A stretch of 64,000 nt of DNA from JBJYIN01 sp046237015 (GCF_046237015.1 NZ_JBJYIN010000016.1:1-64000); one strand, 5' to 3'. Counted from the stretch's first letter, positions 37,175-47,875 are shown. Program-made: numbers and translations. Notes: generated from the letters alone by a model not told the origin.

Positions 37175-37196
37175 TTTTGACGGCGTTAGCCTATAG

Positions 37197-37223
37197 AGCC
37201 CGGTTTATTTAGCCGGGCTTTTT
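37197..37223. terminator. Terminator between maeB and yaiI
   Basis: AGCCCGG (37197-37203) pairs with CCGGGCT (37213-37219) and is followed by TTTT. It lies 22 bases after maeB and before the end of the convergent yaiI gene. Confidence 0.85.
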
Positions 37224-37250
37224 CCTGCCTTCATTCACCTATACTTGCGG

Positions 37251-37702
37251 TTACGGTTTACGCGTTTGTTGCAACCATTTATCCAGTTCATTGGCAAACT
37301 GCTGGCGGTCACGTTGGCTCAGGGCGTTAGGCCCGCCCGTTTGTATCCCGCTGGCCCGCATGGTGTCCATAAAATCTCGCATGTTAAGTCGTTCTCTGAT
37401 GGTGTCCGACGTATAGCGTTCACCCCGAGGGTTCAATGCGGCACCGCCTTTTTCTATCACTTCTGCTGCTAGCGGAATATCAGCGGTGATGACCAAATCG
37501 CCCGTTTCAACGCGTCGGACAATCTCATTATCGGCAACGTCGAAACCAGCGGAAACACGCAGCGTGCGGATAAAACGCGACGGTGGTACTTTGATCGTCT
37601 GGTTAGCGACCAGCGTGACCTGTGTTTGTGTGCGATCTGCCGCGCGAAACAGCACTTCTTTGATGACGTTAGGACAGGCATCGGCATCGACCCAAATCTG
37701 CA

Positions 37703-37703
<1 letters not shown>
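37251..37703 (-). CDS. yaiI: UPF0178 (DUF188) protein YaiI
   Basis: This 150-residue protein of unknown function is conserved in many bacteria and has a PIN-like fold by family knowledge. The N-terminus [21 protein letters not shown] contains conserved acidic residues that could bind metal, and [14 protein letters not shown] follows. Its ATG shares one base with the hemF stop (TAATG, 37701-37705), so it is translated from the hemF message. Confidence 0.93.
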
Positions 37704-38722
<1,019 letters not shown>

Positions 38723-38823
38723 TTAATCCTGATTATTCCGGTGTGTTACCTGTAATTTGAGATTGCGTCTGGCAAAAATCACGCGATAATCAGAGCAGAA
38801 TTCATTACCGGGTGGCAAACGCG

Positions 38824-39249
38824 ATGGAAATTCGCATATTCAGGCAGGATGACTTTGAGGAAGTGATCACTCTCTGGGAGCGTTGTGACTTATTACGTCC
38901 CTGGAACGATCCAGAAATGGATATTGAACGTAAGTTGAATCACGACCCAGATTTGTTCCTGGTGGCTGAAGTGAATGGCGAAATTGTGGGCTCCGTCATG
39001 GGCGGATATGACGGGCACCGTGGCGCGGCTTATTATCTGGGGGTTCACCCGGATTATCGTGGTCGCGGTATTGCCAATGCCCTTATCAGTCGGTTGGAAA
39101 AGAAATTGATTGCGCGTGGTTGCCCAAAAATCCACCTGATGGTGCGTGAAGACAATGATGCGGTGATTGGCATGTACGAAAAACTCAACTACGAGATTGT
39201 CGATAGCGTCACGTTGGGAAAACGTCTGATTGAAGATCAGGAATATTGA
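38824..39249 (+). CDS. ypeA: GNAT-family acetyltransferase YpeA
   Basis: This 141-residue N-acetyltransferase, the same length as E. coli YpeA, has the acetyl-CoA motif [21 protein letters not shown] (about residues 72-92). The substrate is unknown. ATG 38824 matches the family start MEIRIFRQ; a GTG at 38812 is upstream and less likely. It is divergent from hemF and followed 223 bases later by yfeY. Confidence 0.94.
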   Translation: MEIRIFRQDDFEEVITLWERCDLLRPWNDPEMDIERKLNHDPDLFLVAEVNGEIVGSVMGGYDGHRGAAYYLGVHPDYRGRGIANALISRLEKKLIARGCPKIHLMVREDNDAVIGMYEKLNYEIVDSVTLGKRLIEDQEY

Positions 39250-39383
39250 TTGCCCGATAGTGATCGCGATGTCCGTCATCTCTCTTTTGTGCGCTGGTCG
39301 CTTCTACTCTCCGACTCTTGAGCGTCTGACTTCAGAGAGACGGCGACAATCCGCATTTTACCTTTCTGTTTGCCCGAATGTCT

Positions 39384-39411
39384 GGCACTTTTCGTCGAAC
39401 TAAGACTCAAA
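39384..39411 (+). promoter_or_regulatory. SigmaE-type promoter of yfeY
   Basis: GGCACTT (39384-39390) and ACTCAAA (39405-39411), with TCAAA 16 bases from the -35, resemble the sigmaE consensus (GGAACTT, TCAAA). They lie about 62 bases upstream of yfeY, which is sigmaE-dependent in E. coli. Confidence 0.7.
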
Positions 39412-39472
39412 CGCCTATCGAGTGATGACGGTTAACGTTAGACAACGTTTAATTTTTTAAGGAGTCAATGTC

Positions 39473-40060
39473 ATGAGGTTACGTCCGCTGCTATTGGGGT
39501 TACCGCTGTTACTGAGTGGATGCAGTACGATGAGTAATTTCTCTTGGTCAAGTTTATCCCCGTTTAGTTGGTTTGGCGGTTCACTTCAGGTATCCGATGC
39601 TGGTGTCGGTGGCATCAATGCAGGTACGCCGCTGTCAGAGGCTGTTTTGCAAAAAGCATTGAATGGCGATTATCAACTGCGTAGCGGCATGGGGACGACC
39701 AACGGTCAACTGGTTGCCTTCTACCAGGCTCTGGATGGCAAAGACGTTAAGCTGGTAATCAGTGGTCAGCCAAAAGGGAGTGTGAGAAAAGTGGAAGTCA
39801 TGGATACCGCGATCAATAGCGAATGGGGTGTCAAAATTGGCGATACTTTCTCGTCGTCTTACAGTAAAGCCTTTGGTTCATGTCAATTGGGACAGGGTGA
39901 TGATGCGCAGAGCGTCGAGTGTGTCGCGCCACAGAGTAAACATGTTAGCTACCTGTTTTCTGGGGAGTGGAGTGGTCCTGAAGGGCTGATGCCTGCGGAT
40001 GACATCCTCCAGCATTGGCGCGTGAGTAAGATCGTTTGGCATGCGCAGGCTCGGAACTAA
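39473..40060 (+). CDS. yfeY: RpoE-regulated lipoprotein YfeY
   Basis: This 195-residue lipoprotein has a signal peptide ending in the lipobox LLSG-C (Cys near residue 17) and a mature start STMSNFSW. The body matches E. coli YfeY, including NGDYQLRSGM, YSKAFGSC, YLFSGEWSGPEGLMP and VSKIVW. It belongs to the envelope-stress regulon in E. coli; its molecular role is not known. A strong AAGGAG site precedes ATG 39473. Confidence 0.93.
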   Translation: MRLRPLLLGLPLLLSGCSTMSNFSWSSLSPFSWFGGSLQVSDAGVGGINAGTPLSEAVLQKALNGDYQLRSGMGTTNGQLVAFYQALDGKDVKLVISGQPKGSVRKVEVMDTAINSEWGVKIGDTFSSSYSKAFGSCQLGQGDDAQSVECVAPQSKHVSYLFSGEWSGPEGLMPADDILQHWRVSKIVWHAQARN

Positions 40061-40139
40061 TGTTGTTTTTACGCAAAGTCAGCGTCGGGTGCTTCCTGTT
40101 ACAATGGTGAAGCTGTAGTCGTACTAATAACTAACCATC

Positions 40140-40266
<127 letters not shown>

Positions 40267-40321
40267 AAAACAATAATCTAAAAACAACAACAAAGAAGAA
40301 TCCGACATTGAGGACGCTGAA

Positions 40322-41221
40322 ATGACACAAATTCAAAGCGGTATTTTGCTGGAGCATCGCCGTTTTGCCATTTTTATGGAAGCTATGGTTCAGGGGGAAT
40401 TTGATGCTATTCGACAGGGATGCAAAAAGTTTTGCCAGATATTGTCAGAATTGCAGCAGCAATACCCTGATGCGGGGTTGGGAGCGGTTCTGGCGTTTGG
40501 CTGCGATATTTGGCGCGACCTGGATTGCCAGAATAGTGCAGGGGAGCTAAAACCGTTTACGCCATTGGGCAAAGGGTTAGCGCCTGCAACCCAACGTGAT
40601 TTACTGATTCATATTCAATCTCTGCGACACGATGTCAACTTCAGCCTTGCGCAGGCTGCATTGAGTGCGTTTGGTAGCGCCATTCATGTTGAAGAGGAAA
40701 CGCATAGTTTCCGTTGGGTTGACGATCGTGACTTGAGTGGTTTTATTGACGGCACGGAAAATCCACAGGGTGAGGATCGCCAGACCGTTGCCATTATCCC
40801 CGATGGTCAGCCGGATGCGGGGGGCAGTTATGTCTTTGTTCAACGATGGGAGCATAATCTAAAACAGCTCCAGCGAATGAGTGTTGAACAGCAGGAACTG
40901 ATGATTGGCCGAACGAAACAGGACAATGAAGAGATTTCCGCTGAACAGCGTCCTGCCACCTCGCATCTTAGCCGGGTTGATTTGAAAGAAGACGGTAAAG
41001 GGTTGAAGATTTTACGTCAGAGCCTGCCATATGGCACCGCAAGCGGTAAACACGGGCTGTACTTTATTGCGTATTGCGCCCGCTTGCACAATATTGAGCA
41101 ACAATTATTGAGCATGTTTGGTGAGAGAGATGGCAAGCGTGATGACATGTTGCGGTTTACTCGTGCTGTGAGCGGTAGCTACTTCTTCGCGCCTTCTCTG
41201 GATCAGCTTTTGTCGCTATAA
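40322..41221 (+). CDS. yfeX: Dyp-type haem peroxidase YfeX
   Basis: This 299-residue protein, the same length as E. coli YfeX, is a cytosolic dye-decolourising peroxidase. The DyP motif with the distal Asp is [10 protein letters not shown] (about residues 140-149), and the proximal His is expected in the ATSHLSRV segment. A disputed activity is removal of iron from haem without breaking the porphyrin. No Tat signal is present. It is preceded by an ERIC element and ended by a strong terminator. Confidence 0.95.
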   Translation: MTQIQSGILLEHRRFAIFMEAMVQGEFDAIRQGCKKFCQILSELQQQYPDAGLGAVLAFGCDIWRDLDCQNSAGELKPFTPLGKGLAPATQRDLLIHIQSLRHDVNFSLAQAALSAFGSAIHVEEETHSFRWVDDRDLSGFIDGTENPQGEDRQTVAIIPDGQPDAGGSYVFVQRWEHNLKQLQRMSVEQQELMIGRTKQDNEEISAEQRPATSHLSRVDLKEDGKGLKILRQSLPYGTASGKHGLYFIAYCARLHNIEQQLLSMFGERDGKRDDMLRFTRAVSGSYFFAPSLDQLLSL

Positions 41222-41240
41222 GATCCAACGTATTTTGTTG

Positions 41241-41271
41241 ATGCCTGCACCCATGCAGGCATTGATTTTTT
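41241..41271 (+). terminator. yfeX terminator
   Basis: ATGCCTGCA (41241-41249) pairs perfectly with TGCAGGCAT (41254-41262) around a four-base loop, followed by TGATTTTTTC. It lies 20 bases after the yfeX stop. Confidence 0.88.
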
Positions 41272-41380
41272 CTGCGTTCTTACATTCGCCACCTCACGGC
41301 GTTTTTCTCTTCCGCTCTGCGCTTTTTCCCTGTGATCTCTCGCTGTGGTGTTATGCCCTTTAGCGCTTAAAAACTCCGAA

Positions 41381-41410
41381 ATGTTATATATAAAGGTTAT
41401 ATGTTAACCG
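41381..41410 (+). promoter_or_regulatory. Putative CysB-controlled region upstream of cysP
   Basis: The 303-base gap before cysP contains two GTTATAT copies (41383-41389 and 41396-41402), 13 bases apart, in an AT-rich block. CysB sites are AT-rich and poorly conserved, and the cysP promoter is CysB-activated in enterobacteria. The assignment comes from the gene identity and is tentative. Confidence 0.35.
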
Positions 41411-41524
41411 CCACTTCCCCCTACACTGATTTACGCGAATACGCGCATTCCAATATCGGTTATTCAAACGATAACCCCATAACAATGCCTACCGAATAGG
41501 CGCTAACTCTGGCAGGACACAAAG

Positions 41525-42553
41525 ATGAATCAAGTACAGGTAAAAGGCTGGCTGGTGAAGGGTTCTCTGGCGCTGTCATTACTGCTGGGTGGGCAGAGCG
41601 CCGTCTCCGCTACCGAGCTGCTGAACAGTTCTTATGATGTGTCGCGTGAGCTATTTGTGGCGCTCAATCCTGGCTTTGAAAAGCAGTGGTTGTCGCAGCA
41701 TCCCAATGATCCACTCACGATTAAACAATCACATGCAGGTTCATCTAAACAGGCGCTGGCTATCCTGCAAGGCCTGAAGGTTGATGTTGTAACCTACAAT
41801 CAGGTGACGGACGTCCAGATTCTGCACGATCGCGGGCAGTTGATTCCCGCCGATTGGCAGGCGCGTTTACCGAATAACAGCTCGCCGTTCTACTCCACCA
41901 TGGCGTTTCTGGTTCGCAAAGGTAACCCAAAGGGGATTCACGACTGGAACGATCTGGTGCGTGATGACGTTAAGCTGATTTTCCCGAATCCGAAAACCTC
42001 CGGTAATGCTCGCTATACCTATCTGGCGGCGTGGGGTGCCACCAGTAAAGCCAACGGTGGCGATGAGGCCAAAACCCGCGCGTGGATCACGCGCTTTTTG
42101 GCAAACGTCGAGGTGTTTGATACCGGCGGTCGTGGCGCAACGACCACGTTTGTGGAGCGCCAGTTAGGTGATGTGCTGATCAGCTTTGAATCTGAGGTGA
42201 ATAACATCCGTAATCAGTACGGTGCCGAGAACTACGAGGTGATCGTCCCGAAAGTCAACGTGCTGGCGGAATTCCCCGTGGCGTGGATCGATAAGAATGT
42301 CGAGAAAAATGGCACTGAGCAGGCGGCAAAAGCCTACCTGAATTATCTGTATAGCCCGGAAGCACAGAAAATCATTACTGATTTTTACTACCGCGTGAAT
42401 AACCCCGAATTAACGCAAACGCTGAAATCCCGCTTCCCGGAAACCACCTTATTCCGGGTGGAGGATCAGTTTGGCACGTGGCCACAGGTGATGAAAACCC
42501 ACTTCGACACCGGTGGTGAGCTGGATAAACTGCTGGCAGCTGGTCGTCAGTAA
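41525..42553 (+). CDS. cysP: Thiosulfate/sulfate-binding periplasmic protein CysP
   Basis: This 342-residue solute-binding protein delivers thiosulfate and sulfate to the CysTWA ABC importer. The N-terminal signal peptide has a hydrophobic core ([16 protein letters not shown]) with likely cleavage before [14 protein letters not shown]. Conserved oxyanion-binding segments include [20 protein letters not shown] and [16 protein letters not shown]. Its stop shares one base with the cysT start (TAATG). First gene of the sulfate operon. Confidence 0.97.
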   Translation: MNQVQVKGWLVKGSLALSLLLGGQSAVSATELLNSSYDVSRELFVALNPGFEKQWLSQHPNDPLTIKQSHAGSSKQALAILQGLKVDVVTYNQVTDVQILHDRGQLIPADWQARLPNNSSPFYSTMAFLVRKGNPKGIHDWNDLVRDDVKLIFPNPKTSGNARYTYLAAWGATSKANGGDEAKTRAWITRFLANVEVFDTGGRGATTTFVERQLGDVLISFESEVNNIRNQYGAENYEVIVPKVNVLAEFPVAWIDKNVEKNGTEQAAKAYLNYLYSPEAQKIITDFYYRVNNPELTQTLKSRFPETTLFRVEDQFGTWPQVMKTHFDTGGELDKLLAAGRQ

Positions 42554-43407
42554 TGTCTTTGGGGGCGGGTAACGTCTTTTCTGGTTCAGGTAAACGGGTG
42601 CTGCCGGGATTCGCGCTGAGTCTGGGCAGTAGCCTGCTGTTCGTCTGTCTGATTCTGTTACTGCCTTTAAGCGCGTTGGTGATGCAGCTTTCAGAAATGA
42701 GCTTGACGCAATACTGGACGGTGATTTCCAATTCACAGGTGGTGGCGGCTTACAAGGTGACGCTTCTGGCAGCGGGGCTGGCGACGGTATTCAATGCGGG
42801 ATTCGGCCTGTTGATGGCGTGGATTCTGACGCGCTATCGCTTTCCCGGCCGTACTTTACTGGATGGACTGATGGACTTGCCCTTTGCGCTCCCCACCGCC
42901 GTCGCGGGGTTGACGCTGGCCGCGCTGTTTTCAACCACCGGCTGGTATGGCGCATGGCTGGCTGAATTCGGTATCAAGGTGTCGTACACCTGGCTGGGGA
43001 TTACGGTGGCGATGGCATTCACCAGTATTCCCTTTGTGGTGCGTACCGTTCAACCGGTACTGGAAGAGCTGGGGCCGGAATACGAAGAGGCGGCGCAGAC
43101 CCTGGGGGCGAATCGCTGGCAGTGTTTTCGCTATGTCATTTTACCGGAATTAACCCCGGCGCTCTTAACGGGCACTGCGATGTCGTTTGCCCGCAGTCTG
43201 GGCGAATTTGGCGCGGTCATCTTTATTGCAGGGAATATCGCCTGGCAGACGGAGGTCGTTTCACTGATGATTTTTATCCGCTTGCAGGAGTTTGATTTCC
43301 CTGCCGCGAGTGCAATTGCTTCCGTTGTGTTGGCGGCTTCCTTATTGATCCTGTTTGCCGTCAACGTGCTGCAAAGTCGTTTTGGTCAACGGACCCGGAG
43401 CGCGTAA
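42553..43407 (+). CDS. cysT: Sulfate/thiosulfate ABC permease CysT (CysU)
   Basis: This 284-residue inner-membrane permease with six predicted helices is one of two channel subunits of the sulfate importer. The ATPase-coupling EAA loop is EYEEAAQTLGANRWQCFRYVI. It shares one base with cysP (TAATG) and one with cysW. It needs the CysA ATPase, which is not encoded next to it as it is in the E. coli operon. Confidence 0.97.
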   Translation: MSLGAGNVFSGSGKRVLPGFALSLGSSLLFVCLILLLPLSALVMQLSEMSLTQYWTVISNSQVVAAYKVTLLAAGLATVFNAGFGLLMAWILTRYRFPGRTLLDGLMDLPFALPTAVAGLTLAALFSTTGWYGAWLAEFGIKVSYTWLGITVAMAFTSIPFVVRTVQPVLEELGPEYEEAAQTLGANRWQCFRYVILPELTPALLTGTAMSFARSLGEFGAVIFIAGNIAWQTEVVSLMIFIRLQEFDFPAASAIASVVLAASLLILFAVNVLQSRFGQRTRSA

Positions 43408-44273
43408 TGGCTGAGATTCCTACTGTGACGACTCGGCGTCAGGCTCATCCTGTTCGGCAGGAACGCAACTGGGGGAGGGCAGTGCTGATTGCACTGGGCG
43501 TGATATTATCGCTCATCATGCTGGTCATCCCTTTGGTGTCAATTTTTTCTGCGGCGTTGGCGCACGGGCTGTGTGGCGTCTGGCGTAACCTGAGCGATCC
43601 TGACATGCTGCATGCGATTGGCCTCACGTTGCTGGTGGTTGCGATTGTCGTACCGGTAAACTTGGTTTTTGGCACGCTGCTGGCGTGGCTGGTCACGCGC
43701 TTTCAGTTTCCAGGACGGCAATTACTGCTCACGCTGATCGATATCCCTTTTGCTGTCTCGCCGGTAGTAGCGGGTTTACTGTATCTGCTTTTTTACAGCA
43801 CCAACGGGCCAGTTGGCGGTTGGCTGGATGAACAGGGGCTACAGCTGATGTTTGCCTGGCCGGGCATTGCGCTGGTGACCATATTCGTGACCTGCCCGTT
43901 TATGGTCAGGGAACTGGTTCCGGTGATGATGAGTCAGGGCAGTCAGGAAGAAGAGGCGGCGGTGCTGCTTGGTGCCTCGGGCTGGCAGGTGTTCTATCGG
44001 GTGACGCTACCGAATATTCGCTGGGCGCTGCTGTATGGCGTTGTGCTGACGAATGCCCGTGCGATTGGCGAGTTTGGTGCGGTATCCGTGGTGTCGGGGG
44101 CGATTCGCGGTGAAACCTATACGCTGCCGCTCCAGGTTGAATTGCTGCATCAGGACTATAACAGCGTGGGCGCGTTTACCGCCGCAGCGCTGTTAACCGT
44201 GATGGCGATACTGACGCTGTTCATCAAAAGTGCCTTGCAGTGGCGAGTGAAGCGGCAAATGAATAAACACTAA
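43407..44273 (+). CDS. cysW: Sulfate/thiosulfate ABC permease CysW
   Basis: This 288-residue second permease subunit has six predicted helices and an EAA loop, EEEAAVLLGASGWQVFYRVTL. The start shares one base with the cysT stop. In E. coli the next gene is cysA; here the protein ends VKRQMNKH and 57 bases later cysM begins, with a terminator-like hairpin between. The frame is intact, so the change lies downstream of it. Confidence 0.97.
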   Translation: MAEIPTVTTRRQAHPVRQERNWGRAVLIALGVILSLIMLVIPLVSIFSAALAHGLCGVWRNLSDPDMLHAIGLTLLVVAIVVPVNLVFGTLLAWLVTRFQFPGRQLLLTLIDIPFAVSPVVAGLLYLLFYSTNGPVGGWLDEQGLQLMFAWPGIALVTIFVTCPFMVRELVPVMMSQGSQEEEAAVLLGASGWQVFYRVTLPNIRWALLYGVVLTNARAIGEFGAVSVVSGAIRGETYTLPLQVELLHQDYNSVGAFTAAALLTVMAILTLFIKSALQWRVKRQMNKH

Positions 44274-44291
44274 CTCTACCCTTTTCTATCA

Positions 44292-44317
44292 CTCACGCTG
44301 CATGCGTGAGACTTTTT
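44292..44317 (+). terminator. Terminator-like hairpin between cysW and cysM
   Basis: CTCACGC (44292-44298) pairs with GCGTGAG (44304-44310), followed by ACTTTTT. It stands 19 bases after the cysW stop, where cysA lies in E. coli, and would reduce or end read-through into cysM. Confidence 0.75.
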
Positions 44318-44329
44318 AGGACTCAACTT

Positions 44330-45211
44330 GTGACAACGCTTGAGCAGTGTATTGGCAATACTCCGCTGGTGAAATTGCAGCGCCTGACGCAGGGGCTGGA
44401 CAGTGAAATCTGGCTGAAATTGGAAGGGAATAACCCCGCCGGGTCGGTAAAAGATCGTGCTGCGCTTTCTATGATTCAACAGGCAGAGGATCGAGGGGAT
44501 ATCACGCCCGGCGATCGGTTGATCGAAGCGACCAGCGGAAATACTGGTATTGCGCTGGCGATGATTGCGGCGGTAAAGGGTTATCGGTTACGTCTGCTGA
44601 TGCCGGACAACATGAGCTATGAGCGTCAGACCGCGATGCGGGCCTATGGCGCAGAACTAGTGCTGGTGAGCCGACAGCAAGGCATGGAAGGTGCGCGTGA
44701 TTTGGCAAAGCAAATGGCGCGTGATGGTGAAGGGAAGACGCTTGATCAGTTTAATAATCAAGATAATGCTCTGGCGCATTTTATGACCACCGGGCCAGAA
44801 ATCTGGCGGCAGACGGCGGGAAAACTGACGCATTTTGTTTCTAGTATGGGGACGACAGGCACCATTTCTGGCGTCAGCCGTTATCTGAAACAGCAAAATC
44901 AGGACGTGTGTACCGTGGGGTTGCAACCCGCCGAAGGGAGTCATATTCCCGGTATTCGCCGCTGGGGGGCTGATTACATGCCCGGTATTTTCCGGGCCGA
45001 TCTTGTCGATCGCGTTATGGATATCTCTCAGTCAGATGCTGAAAATACGTTGCGACAACTCGCTCGTCAGGAAGGTATTTTCTGTGGCGTGAGTACGGGC
45101 GGCGCGGTATTTGGGGCGTTACAGTTGGCGGCAGAAAATCCGGGCTGCATGATTGTGGCCATCGCCTGCGATCGTGGCGATCGCTACTTATCGACGGGCG
45201 TGTTTGATTAA
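44330..45211 (+). CDS. cysM: Cysteine synthase B (O-acetylserine sulfhydrylase B)
   Basis: This 293-residue PLP enzyme makes cysteine from O-acetylserine with sulfide, or S-sulfocysteine from thiosulfate. The PLP Lys is in NPAGSVKDRAALSM; the substrate loop is [16 protein letters not shown]; the C-terminal GVSTGGAVFGAL is conserved. I choose GTG 44330 (TTLEQCIGNTPLVKLQ matches E. coli), with AGGA upstream. Thiosulfate use fits its place after the thiosulfate importer. The protein is about ten residues shorter at the C-terminus than E. coli CysM. Confidence 0.95.
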   Translation: MTTLEQCIGNTPLVKLQRLTQGLDSEIWLKLEGNNPAGSVKDRAALSMIQQAEDRGDITPGDRLIEATSGNTGIALAMIAAVKGYRLRLLMPDNMSYERQTAMRAYGAELVLVSRQQGMEGARDLAKQMARDGEGKTLDQFNNQDNALAHFMTTGPEIWRQTAGKLTHFVSSMGTTGTISGVSRYLKQQNQDVCTVGLQPAEGSHIPGIRRWGADYMPGIFRADLVDRVMDISQSDAENTLRQLARQEGIFCGVSTGGAVFGALQLAAENPGCMIVAIACDRGDRYLSTGVFD

Positions 45212-45292
45212 TCCCGTTCACATCATATTAAGATGATAAAAATAAAGGTGAAGCTTCACAGGTTTCGCCGTGCGTGCTATACCAGTAATATC

Positions 45293-45303
45293 TTGTAGGA
45301 CAA
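45293..45303. promoter_or_regulatory. TTGT-N3-ACAA operator upstream of the GntR gene
   Basis: TTGTAGGACAA is a dyad of the type bound by FadR-subfamily GntR regulators. It lies 20 bases before the start at 45323, and a second partial copy (TTACTATACAA, 45305-45315) follows. Related sites occur near the other genes of this locus, suggesting autoregulation. Confidence 0.6.
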
Positions 45304-45322
45304 CTTACTATACAATAAGACC

Positions 45323-46039
45323 ATGAGCATTAAATCAATTCAGAAACACAATGTGGTTAATGCGGTTTATGATCAGATTAAAGAGAAATTGCTGGATGGC
45401 AGTTGGCCTCCGGGCAGTAAGCTTCCCTCAGAGTCTGAATTGACGGCGTCGTTTAATGTAAGCCGCGTTAGCATCCGCAGCGCGGTGCAACGATTACGCG
45501 ATTTAGGAATTGTGATTACTCAGCAGGGAAAAGGGAGTTTCGTTACCAAAAACCTCAATCAGTATAGTCTGCTTAATGAACAGCAACCCATTATGCACCT
45601 GAGTCGTGAAGAATTTCATGACATGATGATATTCCGGCAGACCGTCGAGTTTAAATGCATGGAGTTAGCCGTTCAGAATGCCACGGCGGAAGATATTACG
45701 GCGCTGGAACAGGCATTGAATCGCATGCTGATAAATAAAGACGATTATAAAAAATATTCCCAGGCCGATTTCGATTTTCATCTGGCGATCGCCAAAGCTT
45801 CACAAAACAAAGTGTTCTACAACGTAATGCACTCCATTAAGGATATTTATTACTACTATCTTGAGGAGTTGAACCGTGCTCTGGGGATTTCACTGGAAAG
45901 TGTTGAGGCGCATATCAAGGTCTTTATGGCGATTAAGAATCGAGATTCCTTAACGGCGGTTGCGGTGCTTAATGAGGCCATGTCAGAGAATGTGACGGCA
46001 ATTGAAAAACTGAGAAAGCCAGAATCAGAGGCTAAATAA
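45323..46039 (+). CDS. GntR-family (FadR/FCD subfamily) regulator
   Basis: This 238-residue repressor-type regulator has a winged helix (LPSESELTASFNVSRVSIRSAVQRLRDLGIV, residues about 34-64) and an all-helical FCD domain with metal-ligand pattern Asp/His (FDFHLAIAKAS; EAHIKVFMAI). Sugar-acid regulators such as UxuR and ExuR belong to this group. It is convergent with the ManD-like dehydratase gene and probably controls it and the dehydrogenase-transporter genes, because all share TTGT-N3-ACAA-like sites. Confidence 0.93.
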   Translation: MSIKSIQKHNVVNAVYDQIKEKLLDGSWPPGSKLPSESELTASFNVSRVSIRSAVQRLRDLGIVITQQGKGSFVTKNLNQYSLLNEQQPIMHLSREEFHDMMIFRQTVEFKCMELAVQNATAEDITALEQALNRMLINKDDYKKYSQADFDFHLAIAKASQNKVFYNVMHSIKDIYYYYLEELNRALGISLESVEAHIKVFMAIKNRDSLTAVAVLNEAMSENVTAIEKLRKPESEAK

Positions 46040-46045
46040 GTGATG

Positions 46046-46074
46046 AAAATGGCGGCTTGCACCGCCATTTTGAC
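46046..46074 (+). terminator. Terminator of the GntR gene
   Basis: AAAATGGCGG (46046-46055) pairs with CCGCCATTTT (46062-46071) around CTTGCA. The T-rich right arm gives an intrinsic terminator for the plus-strand gene ending 7 bases before. Confidence 0.85.
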
Positions 46075-46155
46075 CGATGACAACGTGTTGATTTACCGCT
46101 CTGACCCCACATCTCTCGTTCCTGCGTAGTCCTGATATCAATACATTGCCTGAAG

Positions 46156-46181
46156 AAAACATCCCCGTTTGCACGGGGATG
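46156..46181 (-). terminator. Terminator of the ManD-like gene
   Basis: CATCCCCG (46160-46167) pairs with CGGGGATG (46174-46181) around TTTGCA. On the minus strand the hairpin is followed by TTTTCTTC. It is 46 bases after the dehydratase stop. Confidence 0.78.
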
Positions 46182-46226
46182 ACGAAGGACGTGAGGTTTG
46201 TCTGACACCTCTGATTGGCTGAGTGC

Positions 46227-47480
46227 TTAAGGGCGGGAAGCTGTACCATCCGGGGTGCGAGCATTTGTCCAGGACGGGATGCCGCCAACACAAGGATATT
46301 GTGCGGCTTTGCGCTCATCGATATCGATACCTAACCCTGGGCGGTCGCTGAGATAGGCATAGCCTTTCTCGATCTCTGGACAACCCGGGAAGACTTCGCG
46401 CAGTGCTTCGTTCATCGGTGTGTATTCTTGAATACCAAAGTTGGTGACGCTCATATCCAGATGCATGTTCGCGCAAACGCCAACCGGAGAGATATCGCCC
46501 GGCCCGTGCCAGGCGGTCCGTACGCCGTTTAGCTCGCTGTAAACAGCCAACTTCTTCGCAGGGGTGATCCCGCCAATTGTGCTGACGTGGCAGCGGATGT
46601 AATCGATCAGTTTATTGTCGATAAGCGGTTTCCATTCATTCACGTTCACAAACAGCTCGCCCATTGAGATTGGCGTGGAAGATTGCTGGCGCAACATCTT
46701 CAACCAGTCGATATTTTCCGGTGCCACCGGATCCTCAAGATAGAAGAGTTGATATTGTTCCAGGTTTTTCGCCAGATTGATGGCAGTGACTGGGGTCACG
46801 CGCTCGTGAACGTCGTGAATAAATTCGATACCAAAACCCAGTTTATTACGCAAATGCTCAAATAAACGCGGTACGCTTTTCGCGTAGGCTTCGGGATCGA
46901 AATAGATACCCGGTGTACTACTACGTGGTGAACGTTTCGGTTGAATGTTTTTTGCCCGCGCCAGTTGGGTGGCGATCAATTTCAGATCGTCTGTTCCTGC
47001 GCCGCCATACATCCCCATCTGACAACGCACGTATTGATAGCCTTCTTCCATACGTGCGCAAATATTATCTTCAACTTCAAATTCGTCGCCACCATCGGTG
47101 TGGACGTACAAAGGAATACCGTCCCGGCATTGACCACCCAGCAATTCATAGACCGGCATACCCGCCAACTTGCCTTTGATATCCCATAGCGCCATGTCTA
47201 CGCCAGAAAGCGCATTATTCATAATCGGACCGCTACGCCAATAGCCGCTAACCGCGCCAGATTGCCAAATGTCTTCAATACGGGTGGGATCCTTGCCAAT
47301 CAGAAACGGGGCCATGTATTCGTCGATGGCCGTTTTAACAGCATGAATTCTCTGGGTAAAGGTAGCGCAACCCAGACCATACAGGCCGGGCTGATTGGTT
47401 TCGACTTTCACGACCGCCAGATCAATGCCTCCCGGCGCGGTCAGGATCGTTTTCACCGCGGTGATTTTTATATTACTCAC
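46227..47480 (-). CDS. RspA/ManD-family enolase-superfamily sugar-acid dehydratase
   Basis: This 417-residue protein belongs to the D-mannonate dehydratase subgroup of the enolase superfamily, which includes E. coli RspA. Members dehydrate D-mannonate or D-gluconate to 2-keto-3-deoxygluconate, some with low activity. The N-terminal capping domain (1-120, LYGLGCATFTQRIHAVKTAI) is followed by a barrel with metal ligands around EFIHDVHERV, FYLEDPVAPEN and MGELFVN, and a catalytic His segment in AWHGPGDISP. It is divergent from gluconate and idonate dehydrogenase-like genes, so gluconate is a plausible substrate. Confidence 0.9.
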   Translation of the reverse strand: MSNIKITAVKTILTAPGGIDLAVVKVETNQPGLYGLGCATFTQRIHAVKTAIDEYMAPFLIGKDPTRIEDIWQSGAVSGYWRSGPIMNNALSGVDMALWDIKGKLAGMPVYELLGGQCRDGIPLYVHTDGGDEFEVEDNICARMEEGYQYVRCQMGMYGGAGTDDLKLIATQLARAKNIQPKRSPRSSTPGIYFDPEAYAKSVPRLFEHLRNKLGFGIEFIHDVHERVTPVTAINLAKNLEQYQLFYLEDPVAPENIDWLKMLRQQSSTPISMGELFVNVNEWKPLIDNKLIDYIRCHVSTIGGITPAKKLAVYSELNGVRTAWHGPGDISPVGVCANMHLDMSVTNFGIQEYTPMNEALREVFPGCPEIEKGYAYLSDRPGLGIDIDERKAAQYPCVGGIPSWTNARTPDGTASRP

Positions 47481-47875
47481 AGTAACTCCTTGGTTTTAAT
47501 CTAGTAAAAATAATTTTGATGTTCGTTAAACAGTGGCTTGTTTTGTCTTTCGTCACTAAAACCTGCCTCTATTTAGTATGCGATAAGATAAATTGTATGT
47601 TGTCCTACATGTTTTTTTTATTTATACCACTATCATTGTGGTAAGTGAAGATAATTCAATAATAAGTGATTTAAATATAAATCGTTTAAAATCATATAAT
47701 TGATGATTGTTGTTGTGGGTTGTAAAACTGACTTCAGTTTGTTTTGTGATCAAGCATGCAAAAATAACCGATGCTTTTTGATTTAAGATCGGTCGTATGA
47801 CAAGTTAAATATGAATGATGTCATACAAGGTGGGTGGCATTAGGCTATTTTAATGATGAAATATGAGGATTAACC
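47481..47875. promoter_or_regulatory. Divergent control region with TTGT-N3-ACAA-like sites
   Basis: A 395-base AT-rich gap. TTGTCCTACAT (47600-47610), TCGTATGACAA (47793-47803) and ATGTCATACAA (47818-47828) resemble the TTGTAGGACAA site upstream of the GntR gene. One lies near the dehydratase promoter and two near the dehydrogenase promoter. I infer control of both arms by the GntR protein at 45323. Confidence 0.55.

Noticed and set aside
44330..45211. A truncated or duplicated cysK
   Set aside because: Sequence and start match CysM, and a complete cysK lies at 60202-61170.
46156..46183. A GC-rich hairpin unit that looks like a type I-E CRISPR repeat
   Set aside because: It occurs once, has no spacers or cas genes nearby, and fits a terminator for the dehydratase gene.
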